Of a stretch of DNA of 64,000 nucleotides, positions 19,029 through 29,548 are shown piece after piece. The notes under the pieces were generated by a model that ran no database searches, was not told the DNA's origin, and worked only from the letters and a program-made list of their open reading frames with translations. Numbering within the stretch: the first letter of the stretch is position 1; each line of letters starts with the position of its first letter. This stretch comes from an uncultured Bacteroidota bacterium (GTDB lineage Bacteria > Bacteroidota > Bacteroidia > Flavobacteriales > Flavobacteriaceae). The position numbers were made by a program, and so were the translations under genes. Location of the stretch: NCBI GenBank assembly GCA_937136025.1, contig CAKZOC010000253.1, positions 1 through 64,000 of the forward strand. Direction: 5' to 3'.

Positions 19029-19118
19029 ATGCCGAGTGGTAAAAAGAGAAAAAGACATAAGGTAGCTACTCACAAGCGGAAAAAACGCAGTAGAGCGAAC
19101 CGACACAAGAAAAAGTAG
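19029..19118 (+). CDS. 29-aa highly basic peptide
   Basis: Manual translation MPSGKKRKRHKVATHKRKKRSRANRHKKK*; too short for the ORF track; 10 nt after a T-poor gap from the HU/IHF stop. Confidence 0.75.
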   Translation: MPSGKKRKRHKVATHKRKKRSRANRHKKK

Positions 19119-19140
19119 TCATAGTACTACTTTTTCTTTT
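19108..19140 (+). terminator. Terminator-like hairpin overlapping the small-peptide stop codon
   Basis: AGAAAAAGTAGT - CATAGT - ACTACTTTTTCT, perfect 12-bp arms, 6-nt loop, T-rich 3' side; contains TAG stop at 19116-19118. Confidence 0.75.
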
Positions 19141-19225
19141 TGAAACACGTTCATTGACATAGAATTTCCTTTCCAGGAAATTCGACGGGTTTACGATACA
19201 ACCTGTAACAACTATTGTTTAATCA

Positions 19226-19249
19226 ATTCACCTTGTTGACAAGGTGAAT
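19226..19249 (+). promoter_or_regulatory. Leader hairpin upstream of rng
   Basis: ATTCACCTTG-TTGA-CAAGGTGAAT: perfect 10-bp inverted repeat, 4-nt loop, 14 nt before GTG start at 19264. Confidence 0.6.
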
Positions 19250-19263
19250 CTAAATTTAATCAG

Positions 19264-20814
19264 GTGAATAGAGAATTAATCGTAAGATCCGATTCTAATT
19301 CCGTCGATTTTGCCTTGCTTAAGGATGGAAAACTGATTGAACTTCACCGGGATGAAAACGAACACAATTTTAACGTGGGCGACGTCCTGCTGGCTAAAAT
19401 TCGCAAGCCGGTTACCGGCCTGAATGCAGCTTTTGTGAATGTGGGGTATGAGAAAGATGCCTTTTTACACTATCACGACCTGGGCCCTCAGCTCAACAGC
19501 ATGTTGAAGTTTATCAAAGGAGTGCGATCCGGAAAAATCAAGGATTACGCTCTGAAAGACTTTCCATTCGAAAAAGAAATCGATAAAAATGGCAGCATTA
19601 AAGATGTTGTCAAGCCGAATCAGGCGATGCTTGTCCAAATCGTTAAGGAACCTATCTCGACCAAAGGTCCGCGCATCAGTTCTGAACTGTCCATAGCGGG
19701 TAGGTTTTTAGTGATGGTTCCCTTCTCAGACCGGGTTTCCGTTTCTCAGAAGATCAGCAGTTCACAAGAGAAGGACCGGCTGAAAAGGCTTGTTCAGAGC
19801 ATTAAACCCAAAGGCTTTGGGGTAATTATCCGAACAGTCGCCGAAGGCAAGAAAGTAGCAGAATTAGATAAGGATCTCGAAAATCTGATGTCCAAGTGGA
19901 TATCGATGTGCAAAAAATTACGTAACGCGAACACGCCTTCCAAAGTGTTGGTGGAATTAAATCGGGCCTCTTCCATTCTAAGAGATGTCTTTAACGACTC
20001 TTTTACCGGAATTCATGTGGACGATGAAACGCTTTACAATCAGATCACAGATTACCTGCATGAAATAGCCCCTGAAAAAGAATCCATTGTCAAGTTGTAT
20101 ACGGCAAGTGTTCCGATTTTTGAGAAATTCGGAATTGAGCGCCAGATCAAAACTTCTTTTGGGCGGACAGCCTCTATGAGCAGAGGAGCCTACCTGATCA
20201 TCGAACATACGGAAGCATTGCATGTTATCGATGTGAACAGTGGAAATCGCTCGAACAAAGCGAAGAACCAGGAAGACACTGCCCTTGAAGTCAATATTCT
20301 GGCAGCTTCAGAAATCGCCAGGCAATTGCGGCTGAGAGACATGGGAGGGATTATCGTCGTGGATTTCATCGACATGGTGCGCCCGGAACATCGGAAGAAA
20401 TTATTCAACCACCTCCGGGACGAAATGAAGGATGACCGCGCGAAGCACAAAATCCTGCCTCCGAGTAAATTCGGACTTGTTCAGATTACCCGACAGCGGG
20501 TACGCCCTGAAGTCAACATTAAAACGACCGAAGCGGATCCGAGTGGACAGGGACAAGAAGTGGAAGCTCCAATCGTACTTATTGAAAAAATAAACGATAC
20601 GCTGGAGCGGCTTCTCAAATCAAGTGGAAAAGACAAGCCCATTACACTAAATGCACACCCTTTTATTGCGGCTTATCTGACTAAAGGATTTCCATCCATA
20701 CGCTCCAAATGGTTTCTGGAGTACAAAAAGTGGATTAAAGTCATGCCCAGGGATGCCTACACCTATCTGGAATACCAGTTTACAGACAGGGAAGGTAACC
20801 TGATAGAATCTTAA
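19264..20814 (+). CDS. rng: Ribonuclease E/G family protein (RNase G-like)
   Basis: 516 aa, GTG start; NRELIVRSDSNSVDFALLKDGKLIELHR, S1 region GLNAAFVNVGYEKDAFLHYHDLGPQ, HVIDVNSGNR and GGIIVVDFIDM catalytic segments. Confidence 0.93.
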   Translation: MNRELIVRSDSNSVDFALLKDGKLIELHRDENEHNFNVGDVLLAKIRKPVTGLNAAFVNVGYEKDAFLHYHDLGPQLNSMLKFIKGVRSGKIKDYALKDFPFEKEIDKNGSIKDVVKPNQAMLVQIVKEPISTKGPRISSELSIAGRFLVMVPFSDRVSVSQKISSSQEKDRLKRLVQSIKPKGFGVIIRTVAEGKKVAELDKDLENLMSKWISMCKKLRNANTPSKVLVELNRASSILRDVFNDSFTGIHVDDETLYNQITDYLHEIAPEKESIVKLYTASVPIFEKFGIERQIKTSFGRTASMSRGAYLIIEHTEALHVIDVNSGNRSNKAKNQEDTALEVNILAASEIARQLRLRDMGGIIVVDFIDMVRPEHRKKLFNHLRDEMKDDRAKHKILPPSKFGLVQITRQRVRPEVNIKTTEADPSGQGQEVEAPIVLIEKINDTLERLLKSSGKDKPITLNAHPFIAAYLTKGFPSIRSKWFLEYKKWIKVMPRDAYTYLEYQFTDREGNLIES

Positions 20815-20847
20815 AAACAGCCTCCGTACGGGGGCTGTTTTTTTTTG
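20813..20847 (+). terminator. Terminator after rng
   Basis: AAAAACAGCCTCCGTACGGGGGCTGTTTTTTTTT. Confidence 0.9.
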
Positions 20848-20924
20848 CGCTTTCCACAGATCGGGCCCTATCCGATTCATTGTCTTGTAATGTTTATTTT
20901 TACGGTATTGCTAAATGCCCGGTC

Positions 20925-23342
20925 ATGTTGTTGATGCGCCACTTGTACGCCCTTTTTTTCGCACTTTTGTGCCTCGCCTGCTCCCAAGAAAAGAACCCTT
21001 CCCCGGATCGCTTCGAAGCCATCCTTTCCGACAATCCCCGGATTCCCGGTACAAAAGCCTATTTGAACAGCCCTTTTGTGACGGCTGGAGACCGCGTTTA
21101 TATGGTCGGACACCAGGATGGAAGTTTTCCTGAATTGGGCTGGCACATTAAAGGAGAAATGGGTGGGATCTGGAACCATCCTATCAAACTGATGGATGGT
21201 TTTCAGGCCGTTCTGATCGAAAATGACCGTCGCATACCCCTGGATAAAGCATCGGCCTTTGTCAACTTTCCAATGGCCAATACCCACCAGTATACCCTCG
21301 AAGGCGCAAATCTGAACGTCAACAGGTGGCAATTTGTGCCGGATGGAAAACAAGGGCTTGTGGTTCAATACACCCTTGAGAATACAGGAGCTACAGACCG
21401 TATTATCACCCTGGAATTTACCGGATGCTCCGATTTGCGACCTACCTGGCTGGGGGAGCGCAGCGGAATGCTCGACCATCCCGACCAGGCTGTTTACGAT
21501 GGGGATTCTCAGACCTGGAGCATGAGGGATACGGGAAACCCCTGGCATGTGATTTTTGGGGCCGGACTACCCGTCGACGCTCAGGAGGAAGGCAAAAGCC
21601 CCTACTCCGGGCAGGGTAAGGCAGGTATACTCAGGTATGTGCTTAATATACCCCGGGGGGAGGCTCAGGCCATTAATTTTGTGATTGCCGGATCGTATAC
21701 TTCAGAATCCGAAGCGCGGTCTACCTATATCGATCTCGCACAACATGCCGCGAACCTGCTCAGGGAAAAATCTGAACGGTATCGACAACTTGCCGCCAAA
21801 TCAAAGCTCAGGACACCTGATTCTTTACTGAATCAAACCTTTGAATGGTTGAAATACAATTCGGACTGGCTCATTCGGGAGGTCCCGGAGATCGGTCGCG
21901 GCATTACAGCCGGCATCCCGGATTACCCCTGGTGGTTTGGTGTAGACAGTGAATACGCCCTTCAGGGCTATATGGCCATCGGGCGGGATGAAATCGTGCA
22001 CCAGACGATTCAACTCATAGACAGTGTTTCTGAAGCGGTCAATGGCAATGGGAAAATTATCCACGAAATGTCTACCAATGGCGTGGTCTTCAACCCGGGC
22101 AACATCAATGAAACCCCTCAGTTCGCCACCCTTATCTGGCGCATCTATCAGTGGAATGGAGATGCCGAATTTCTCAAAAAGTATTTTCCGACCATTCAGA
22201 AGGGCCTTCAATGGCTGATGGCTGAAAATGATGGAAACAACAATAATTTCCCCGATGGTTTTGGGATGATGGAAATACACGGGCTAAACAGTGAAATGAT
22301 CGATGTGGCCACCTATACCCAGGCGGCCTTTGCCGATGCCAGCCAGATTGCCTCCGCCCTGGGCGAGGAAGCCCTGGCCGCTGAATACCGGAAACAGGCT
22401 GCCACTCTTAAAACTGCAATCAATCGTGACTTCTGGTCGGAGGAATTCCAGTCCTATGGGGACTTTATGGGTACAGACCAGCAGGCCCTTCACCTTATTG
22501 ATGACGCTATTATCCGGGCAGATACCCTCAATAAACCCTGGGCCGTAAAAGAACTGGAGCAAACCCGGAAAGCCATCCTGCAGCGTCCATCGGACACGGA
22601 GCTGAAACCTTTTGTTTTGCATCACAACTGGGTAGTAAACACGCCCATGGAAATGGGGATAGCCGACCCGGAAAAAGCGGAAGTTGCCCTGGAAACAGCC
22701 CGTAATTTCGTGAACCCCTTTGGTATGTTCGTCACAGGTATTGACCGGGACAATACCGCCGGTACAGATGAAGGATCCTTCAAGGGCAGTAAAATCTTCT
22801 CCTACACCGGTGCCGTAATGACCCTGCCGACTGGTGTACAGGCCATAGCAGAAAACAATTACGGACATCCGGATCGGGCTCTGGACTACCTGAAGCGGAT
22901 GACACGGAGTTTCGGCTATGCCCTGCCGGGTAGTATGTACGAAGTTTCCCCGGATTATGGCATGATCGTACAGGCCTGGAACATCTACAGTTTTGCAGTT
23001 CCCATTATCGGGCAGTTTTTCGGAATACAACCTCAGGCCGCCCAAAAAGAAATAACCGTACACCCTCGGATGCCCCGGGAATGGGACCAGGCGCACCTGG
23101 AAAACGTAGAGATTGCCGACAACACTATTTCAGTCCATTATCACGTCGATACCGCGGGTACAACCCAATTGAAAATAACACAGAATAAAGAGGACTGGAC
23201 GTTGCGCCTTGTACTCGAAGGGGCCCGGGAAGCGGAATTACAAGTGATTGAGGGCACAGTTATTACACAACAACAGCAAGGAACACGGCTTGAGCTAGAG
23301 GGGCGTGGACGAACCCTGGAAGTTCGCTATAAAACGAATTAG
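20925..23342 (+). CDS. Lipoprotein six-hairpin glycosidase / glycogen-debranching-enzyme-like hydrolase
   Basis: Lipobox ALLCLACSQEK; GIPDYPWWFGVDSEYALQGYMAIG, GYALPGSMYEVSPDYGMIVQAWNIYSF typical of (alpha/alpha)6 debranching-type enzymes. Start moved from 20880. Confidence 0.75.
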   Translation: MLLMRHLYALFFALLCLACSQEKNPSPDRFEAILSDNPRIPGTKAYLNSPFVTAGDRVYMVGHQDGSFPELGWHIKGEMGGIWNHPIKLMDGFQAVLIENDRRIPLDKASAFVNFPMANTHQYTLEGANLNVNRWQFVPDGKQGLVVQYTLENTGATDRIITLEFTGCSDLRPTWLGERSGMLDHPDQAVYDGDSQTWSMRDTGNPWHVIFGAGLPVDAQEEGKSPYSGQGKAGILRYVLNIPRGEAQAINFVIAGSYTSESEARSTYIDLAQHAANLLREKSERYRQLAAKSKLRTPDSLLNQTFEWLKYNSDWLIREVPEIGRGITAGIPDYPWWFGVDSEYALQGYMAIGRDEIVHQTIQLIDSVSEAVNGNGKIIHEMSTNGVVFNPGNINETPQFATLIWRIYQWNGDAEFLKKYFPTIQKGLQWLMAENDGNNNNFPDGFGMMEIHGLNSEMIDVATYTQAAFADASQIASALGEEALAAEYRKQAATLKTAINRDFWSEEFQSYGDFMGTDQQALHLIDDAIIRADTLNKPWAVKELEQTRKAILQRPSDTELKPFVLHHNWVVNTPMEMGIADPEKAEVALETARNFVNPFGMFVTGIDRDNTAGTDEGSFKGSKIFSYTGAVMTLPTGVQAIAENNYGHPDRALDYLKRMTRSFGYALPGSMYEVSPDYGMIVQAWNIYSFAVPIIGQFFGIQPQAAQKEITVHPRMPREWDQAHLENVEIADNTISVHYHVDTAGTTQLKITQNKEDWTLRLVLEGAREAELQVIEGTVITQQQQGTRLELEGRGRTLEVRYKTN

Positions 23343-23343
23343 G

Positions 23344-23823
23344 ATGAAGCCCTGGCATGAGAAAACCTACACCCTCGATGAGGCACTCGCCCGAATGGAG
23401 CACTATTGTGCTTACAGGGAGCGCTGCCATAGGGAAGTCGTGGAAAAGCTTCGGGAAATGAGAATGATCCCCCAGGCCATCGATACTATTGTCGTCCGGC
23501 TTATCGAGGAGAATTTCCTCAATGAATCGCGCTTTACCACTGCTTTTGTCCAAGGGAAATTCCGGCAAAAAGGTTGGGGGAAAATGCGCCTTCGCAGGGA
23601 GTTAAAACAAAGGGATATTTCAGAATATCTCATCCGCGAAGCCCTTTCCGGGATAACCGATGACGCCTATCAGGAACGCTTTGAATACCTGGCTCAAAAA
23701 CGATGGGATGCCTTGCAAAATGAACGCGAGCCCCTGAGAAGAAAAAAGAAATTTGTGGATTATTTTATGTATCGGGGTTGGGAAACTGACCGGATATACC
23801 AATACCTGGACTCCCTGACCTGA
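23344..23823 (+). CDS. recX: Regulatory protein RecX family
   Basis: ALARMEHYCAYRERCHREVVEKLREM...IVVRLIEENFLNESRFTTAFVQGKFRQKGWGKMRLRRELKQR. Confidence 0.88.
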   Translation: MKPWHEKTYTLDEALARMEHYCAYRERCHREVVEKLREMRMIPQAIDTIVVRLIEENFLNESRFTTAFVQGKFRQKGWGKMRLRRELKQRDISEYLIREALSGITDDAYQERFEYLAQKRWDALQNEREPLRRKKKFVDYFMYRGWETDRIYQYLDSLT

Positions 23824-23922
23824 AAGGCTTTAGAACCCCGGGACCATTCCAAAAGACCCTTGTTCTATTTCCAACTTTTGGGGTTTTTTGCTACCTTTAC
23901 TGCTCTCAAATAGAGGAGTGCT

Positions 23923-24564
23923 ATGAAACCAAAAGTGACTACAGATTTCCAGCATGGACAGGCGCAAATATTTAAGAACCCGTTTCTTGAAAGCCTTACA
24001 AAAACAAATCCCCTGCAGAATATCATCGTTTACGGGGCCGTTATTATTGGATTGGTTGCCCTGGCGATTGTTAAAATCGGTCTGGATCCCTGGGTTGTAA
24101 CTGGTTTGTTTACGTTGGGACTATTCTTTTGGACCTTTGCGGAATATATGCTCCATCGGTATGTTTTTCACTGGGTGACCGAAGCCAAATGGTCTCAGCG
24201 GTTTCATTTTATTATGCACGGATCGCATCATCAGTATCCAAGAGACAAGGAGCGTCTGTTGATGCCGCCTGTTCCGGGAATCCTGATGGCCTCAATCCTC
24301 TTTGGATTATTTTACGTGGTATTCTGGATTTTCGGGGCTCCCAAACTGACTTTCGGATTCTTCCCCGGCTTTTTTACCGGATACCTCCTCTATTCCTTTG
24401 TACACCGGGCTACCCACGTTATGCGGCCCCCTAAAAGGTTTAAAAAGCTTTGGATGCATCACAGTTTGCACCACTACAGATATCCCGATAAGGCTTTTGG
24501 GGTTTCAAATACACTATGGGACCGCGTTTTCGGCACCATGCCACCCAAAGGATCTGAAGGCTGA
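23923..24564 (+). CDS. Sterol desaturase/fatty acid hydroxylase family protein
   Basis: Histidine clusters HRYVFH, HGSHHQYP, HRATH, HHSLHHYRYPD. Confidence 0.85.
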   Translation: MKPKVTTDFQHGQAQIFKNPFLESLTKTNPLQNIIVYGAVIIGLVALAIVKIGLDPWVVTGLFTLGLFFWTFAEYMLHRYVFHWVTEAKWSQRFHFIMHGSHHQYPRDKERLLMPPVPGILMASILFGLFYVVFWIFGAPKLTFGFFPGFFTGYLLYSFVHRATHVMRPPKRFKKLWMHHSLHHYRYPDKAFGVSNTLWDRVFGTMPPKGSEG

Positions 24565-24573
24565 TTCTCGAAG

Positions 24574-25737
24574 TTATCGGATAGATTTCATCCGCTCAAA
24601 AGGGATGGTGCGGTCGAATAAGTATCGATAGGTACTGTGAACCTTACAGATGGCGCCCCCCACCTGCCGCATAACCAGGATCATTTTCGGATTAAAATCT
24701 CCTATCCCATTCATTTCCATGAATTCGTAGTCCTTGTTTTTGCGCAGGACATCAGACATCACCTTGATGATGGCACCGTCCACCCCCTTGCCCTGATGTT
24801 CTGGAACCACTCCAAAGACCATACCCAGTAGCTTTTTGTTGTGGCGGGTTTTCTTGTGCCAGAAAAATTTGAGCTTGCCCAAAAGGTCGAGCTTCCCATT
24901 TACATGTTTTAACAGCTGATTAACCTCGGGGATACAAATAAAAATCGCCACGGGTTTGCCCTTGTGATAAGCAATCCAAATGACTTTCTCGTCCAGAATA
25001 GGCTTGAGTTGGTTCATAATGGCCCGGCCCTGTTCCATGGAAAGCGAGTTCACCCCATCGTGCTTTACCCAGGCTTTGTTGTATACTTCAATGATATGCG
25101 AGGCGTATTTCTCGAATTCGGAGAGCTTTAAATGCTCAAAAGTATAGTCCGGGTCGGCAGCGACCAGATCAGCTTTATAAGCGAGGCGCTTGCTCACCGG
25201 GTCTAATACATTCCTCAAAAACGTATACTGCTGAAAATAGGTTTGGAAGCCATAATTCTCAAACAATTCTGCGTAATACGGAAAGTTGTAGTTGCACTGG
25301 TAATTGGGCTCTACCTCGAATCCTTTGGTGAGTAGGCCCCACCATTTATCCCTCCTTCCGAAATTCACAGGGCCATCCATATACGTTGCCCCCTGTTCTT
25401 GCAACCAGTCACGAGCGATATTAAAAAGGGCATTGGCTGCGTCCTGACTATGGATACAGTCAAAAAAGCCAATTCCACCAGAAGGCCCAGCTTCCGCATC
25501 GGAATCAGAAGGGTAGGTGATAAAAGCCGCAATGCGGCCCAGGGTTCGGCCCTTGTCCTTTAAGAGCCATCTCGAGCATGCCCCGTGTGAAAACGCCTTG
25601 TTCTTCTCCGGATCAAAAACGGCCCGAATATCCGCATCCATAGGGCGTATCCAGGTAGGGTTATCCCTGTAAAGCCGCGTGGAAAATTCGATGAATTCTT
25701 TTTCTTCTGAATGGGTAACCAGAGGGACCACCTGCAT
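24574..25737 (-). CDS. Conserved hypothetical protein, GNAT-like C-terminal region
   Basis: 387 aa; LYRDNPTWIRPMDADIRAVFDPEKNKAF; LGMVFGVVPEHQGKGVDGAIIK acetyl-CoA-binding-like segment. Confidence 0.7.
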   Translation of the reverse strand: MQVVPLVTHSEEKEFIEFSTRLYRDNPTWIRPMDADIRAVFDPEKNKAFSHGACSRWLLKDKGRTLGRIAAFITYPSDSDAEAGPSGGIGFFDCIHSQDAANALFNIARDWLQEQGATYMDGPVNFGRRDKWWGLLTKGFEVEPNYQCNYNFPYYAELFENYGFQTYFQQYTFLRNVLDPVSKRLAYKADLVAADPDYTFEHLKLSEFEKYASHIIEVYNKAWVKHDGVNSLSMEQGRAIMNQLKPILDEKVIWIAYHKGKPVAIFICIPEVNQLLKHVNGKLDLLGKLKFFWHKKTRHNKKLLGMVFGVVPEHQGKGVDGAIIKVMSDVLRKNKDYEFMEMNGIGDFNPKMILVMRQVGGAICKVHSTYRYLFDRTIPFERMKSIR

Positions 25738-25832
25738 ATATGCCCGAAATCAATGTCAGTTGTAAATCTAAAATTAAATACTAAAACAGAAAAATCGGAA
25801 TCTATGAATGTCTGACTACAGTACTGCCCGAT

Positions 25833-26702
25833 TTATCGCAAGCTCCCGGAATTCCTTTTGTGGGTCCGATCAATGGCTTGTTGATTCTTCCAATCGATCC
25901 ACTTTTGCCCTTTGAGGCGTCGCATCACCCCATCGTAATTCCTCATTACCAATAGATTATAAAATGCCCTGCTCAAATTACGGGGATTTCTGGCAATAGC
26001 CCTCAGGCTCATCGAAAACCCGGGGGTGAGGTAACGCATATGATGCCAGTACCCTTCGGGCATATAAAGGACTTCTCCATGGTTGAGCTGCGCCCTGTAA
26101 CCGCTCGCGTGCCTTAATGCAGGCCAGGCATTCAGGTCGGGGGCTGAAAAGTCAATGGCCTCATGGGTGATCAGCGAATGTGGAACCTTGTAAAGAAACT
26201 CATTTTCGGATTGACCAAAAAGAATGACCTCTTTTTCCCCCTGGAAATGAAAGTGAAAGATATTGGCCAAATCAATGTCGTAATGCATAAACGTATAGGA
26301 ATCCCGGCCGCCAAAAAAGAGCATAGGCAACCCCTTCATCAGCCGGAGACCAAAATCCGGATACTCAAAATCCTTCTGTAGCTCGGGGACTTCTTTGAGT
26401 ACATTCCAGAGAAAAATCCGATATCGGGTGGGTTCCCGCTTCAGCAGATCGATGTAGTCCGCCATTTTCATACGGGCATGGGGCTCGTTAAAACCGTCCT
26501 TATGATCCACCGGCCGATCATCGTAGAGCGGCACTTCCTTTGATCCGGCGACCTCCCGCATATACTCCAGATTCCATTTGGTATAGGCCGGCCAGTGCTC
26601 AATAGCCTTTTCAATAATTACCGGTTTTTGAGGCCGGTAATACTCCTTTAGAAAGGATTCCTTGGAAATCCGGGAGACCCTGGGTACTTTCTCGAGATGC
26701 AC
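25833..26702 (-). CDS. Cupin-like/JmjC domain protein
   Basis: YRPQKPVIIEKAIEHWPAYTKWNLEYMREVAG; FMHYDIDLANIFHFHFQGEKEVILF; GEVLYMPEGYWHHM. Confidence 0.85.
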   Translation of the reverse strand: MHLEKVPRVSRISKESFLKEYYRPQKPVIIEKAIEHWPAYTKWNLEYMREVAGSKEVPLYDDRPVDHKDGFNEPHARMKMADYIDLLKREPTRYRIFLWNVLKEVPELQKDFEYPDFGLRLMKGLPMLFFGGRDSYTFMHYDIDLANIFHFHFQGEKEVILFGQSENEFLYKVPHSLITHEAIDFSAPDLNAWPALRHASGYRAQLNHGEVLYMPEGYWHHMRYLTPGFSMSLRAIARNPRNLSRAFYNLLVMRNYDGVMRRLKGQKWIDWKNQQAIDRTHKRNSGSLR

Positions 26703-26876
26703 GGTTTAAAATGAATTTGGCCCGTAAAGGTAAGAAACCTCTGAAAAAAGAATTGAAACATCCCTGTTAAAGACTACGGTTGCCCTTTTGACAAAAAAGG
26801 ATGGGCAGGTCAAAAAGGTTTTCATGGATACTCCTCAGAAAGTGATGCGTATGTACTACTAATTCCCCCTCGGGGT

Positions 26877-27257
26877 CTATCCTCTTGTGATCATTTCACA
26901 TTGCAAACAACGGTATTTGGGTGGTTCCAGAAACGGAAATAACCGGTAAATCAACCGGGACCGATCGAGAAAACGCTCCGATCGGGCAGCCTTACAATTC
27001 GGGCACACTATGGGATTGCCACTATTGTCGATAGCATAACGGCGAATACTGTCGTAAATACGTTGCGCCTTTTTTCGATCCTCCTGATATACCATCACCT
27101 TAACCCCTCCGATAGCTGAGGCAATAAAAGGGTCTGCTTGTAAAATATTCGCGTCCTTCAAAAAAACAGGAATGCCTTCGGACTCCAGTTTTGCCTTGAT
27201 GAGCTCCGCATCCGCTACATAGTCAAAAGCTCCCAGTATATAGTAATTGCTGTTCAT
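26877..27257 (-). CDS. DUF2007-domain protein with zinc-ribbon-like tail
   Basis: YYILGAFDYVADAELIKAKLESEGIPVFLKDANILQADPFIASAIGGVKVMVYQEDRKKA; CPNC...CLQC. Start moved from 27326 to MNSNYY. Confidence 0.75.
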   Translation of the reverse strand: MNSNYYILGAFDYVADAELIKAKLESEGIPVFLKDANILQADPFIASAIGGVKVMVYQEDRKKAQRIYDSIRRYAIDNSGNPIVCPNCKAARSERFLDRSRLIYRLFPFLEPPKYRCLQCEMITRG

Positions 27258-27521
27258 AACCTTCCTTGTATTGAGGCACTGCTTCAAGATAGTCAAAACT
27301 CCTCTTATTTCTAATTCCCTATTCAAGAGATGAAAGGTAAAATGCAGGCATGCCTTTCCTGGATACTGATTTGAAATGATGTGTTAGAGAAGATAAAATG
27401 GGTGCGGTCCCTCAAGGCGGACAACAACCAGAGGTTGGCGTGGTAACCCGAATTAAAGATCACAGCCGCTTCAGCTTTGTAAAAACCCGATTCTCAATCG
27501 CCCCGGTCCTCACTATTGGAC

Positions 27522-27556
27522 AAAAAAAACCCGCATCTCACGATGCGGGTTTTCAT
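27522..27556 (-). terminator. Terminator after atpDC
   Basis: Minus strand GAAAACCCGCATCGTGAGATGCGGGTTTTTTTTG. Confidence 0.85.
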
Positions 27557-27571
27557 TGTATTTCAACGATT

Positions 27572-27850
27572 CTAGTCCGCAAGGACAATAATCTTGTTGT
27601 TTTTTAATTCCACAGTCCCGCTGTTGATCTTAAGGATCGTTTTTCCATCTGAACCTTTTGAAAACCGACTCTGGAATTCCTCCTCGATCTCCAGGTGTCC
27701 GGCAATCTTAACACTCCCCTCCTGCAGGAGGGAAACGATAGGGGCGTGGTCCTGGAACATTTGAAATTCCCCATCCACGCCCGGAACGGTAACCGAGGTC
27801 ACTTCTCCGGAAAACAAAGTAGCCTCGGGGGATACAATCTCTAGGTGCAT
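27572..27850 (-). CDS. atpC: ATP synthase F1 epsilon subunit
   Basis: MHLEIVSPEATLFSGEVTSVTVPGVDGEFQMFQDHAPIVSLL. Confidence 0.93.
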   Translation of the reverse strand: MHLEIVSPEATLFSGEVTSVTVPGVDGEFQMFQDHAPIVSLLQEGSVKIAGHLEIEEEFQSRFSKGSDGKTILKINSGTVELKNNKIIVLAD

Positions 27851-27897
27851 AGGTATAGTTATAAGTTAAACGTTCCTGTTGTTAACTGCTGAATCCG

Positions 27898-29427
<1,530 letters not shown>

Positions 29428-29449
29428 CTAAGGTGCTTTTTTTCGGCTG

Positions 29450-29457
29450 CAAATATA
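29450..29457 (-). promoter_or_regulatory. -7 element (TATATTTG) upstream of atpDC
   Basis: Minus strand TATATTTG 44 nt before the atpD start. Confidence 0.55.
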
Positions 29458-29501
29458 GCGCATTCCTTCATAATTCGGAACGGTTTCGACCCCTTTTTCC
29501 A

Positions 29502-29531
29502 TAAAAAAAGCGCCGGTTTCCCGGCGCTTAA
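29502..29531 (-). terminator. Terminator after the TonB receptor at 29549
   Basis: Minus strand AAGCGCCGGGAAACCGGCGCTTTTTTTA. Confidence 0.85.
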
Positions 29532-29548
29532 ATATTTGTATCTTCCTA

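Noticed and set aside
22284-23096. 270-aa antisense ORF inside the glycosidase gene
   Set aside because: Fully overlaps a strong coding sequence on the other strand; no family signature.
26780-26860. Short open frame LTKKDGQVKKVFMDTPQKVMRMYY between the cupin and DUF2007 genes
   Set aside because: Only about 24 codons, needs a TTG start, no recognised family; could be real but is not supportable alone.
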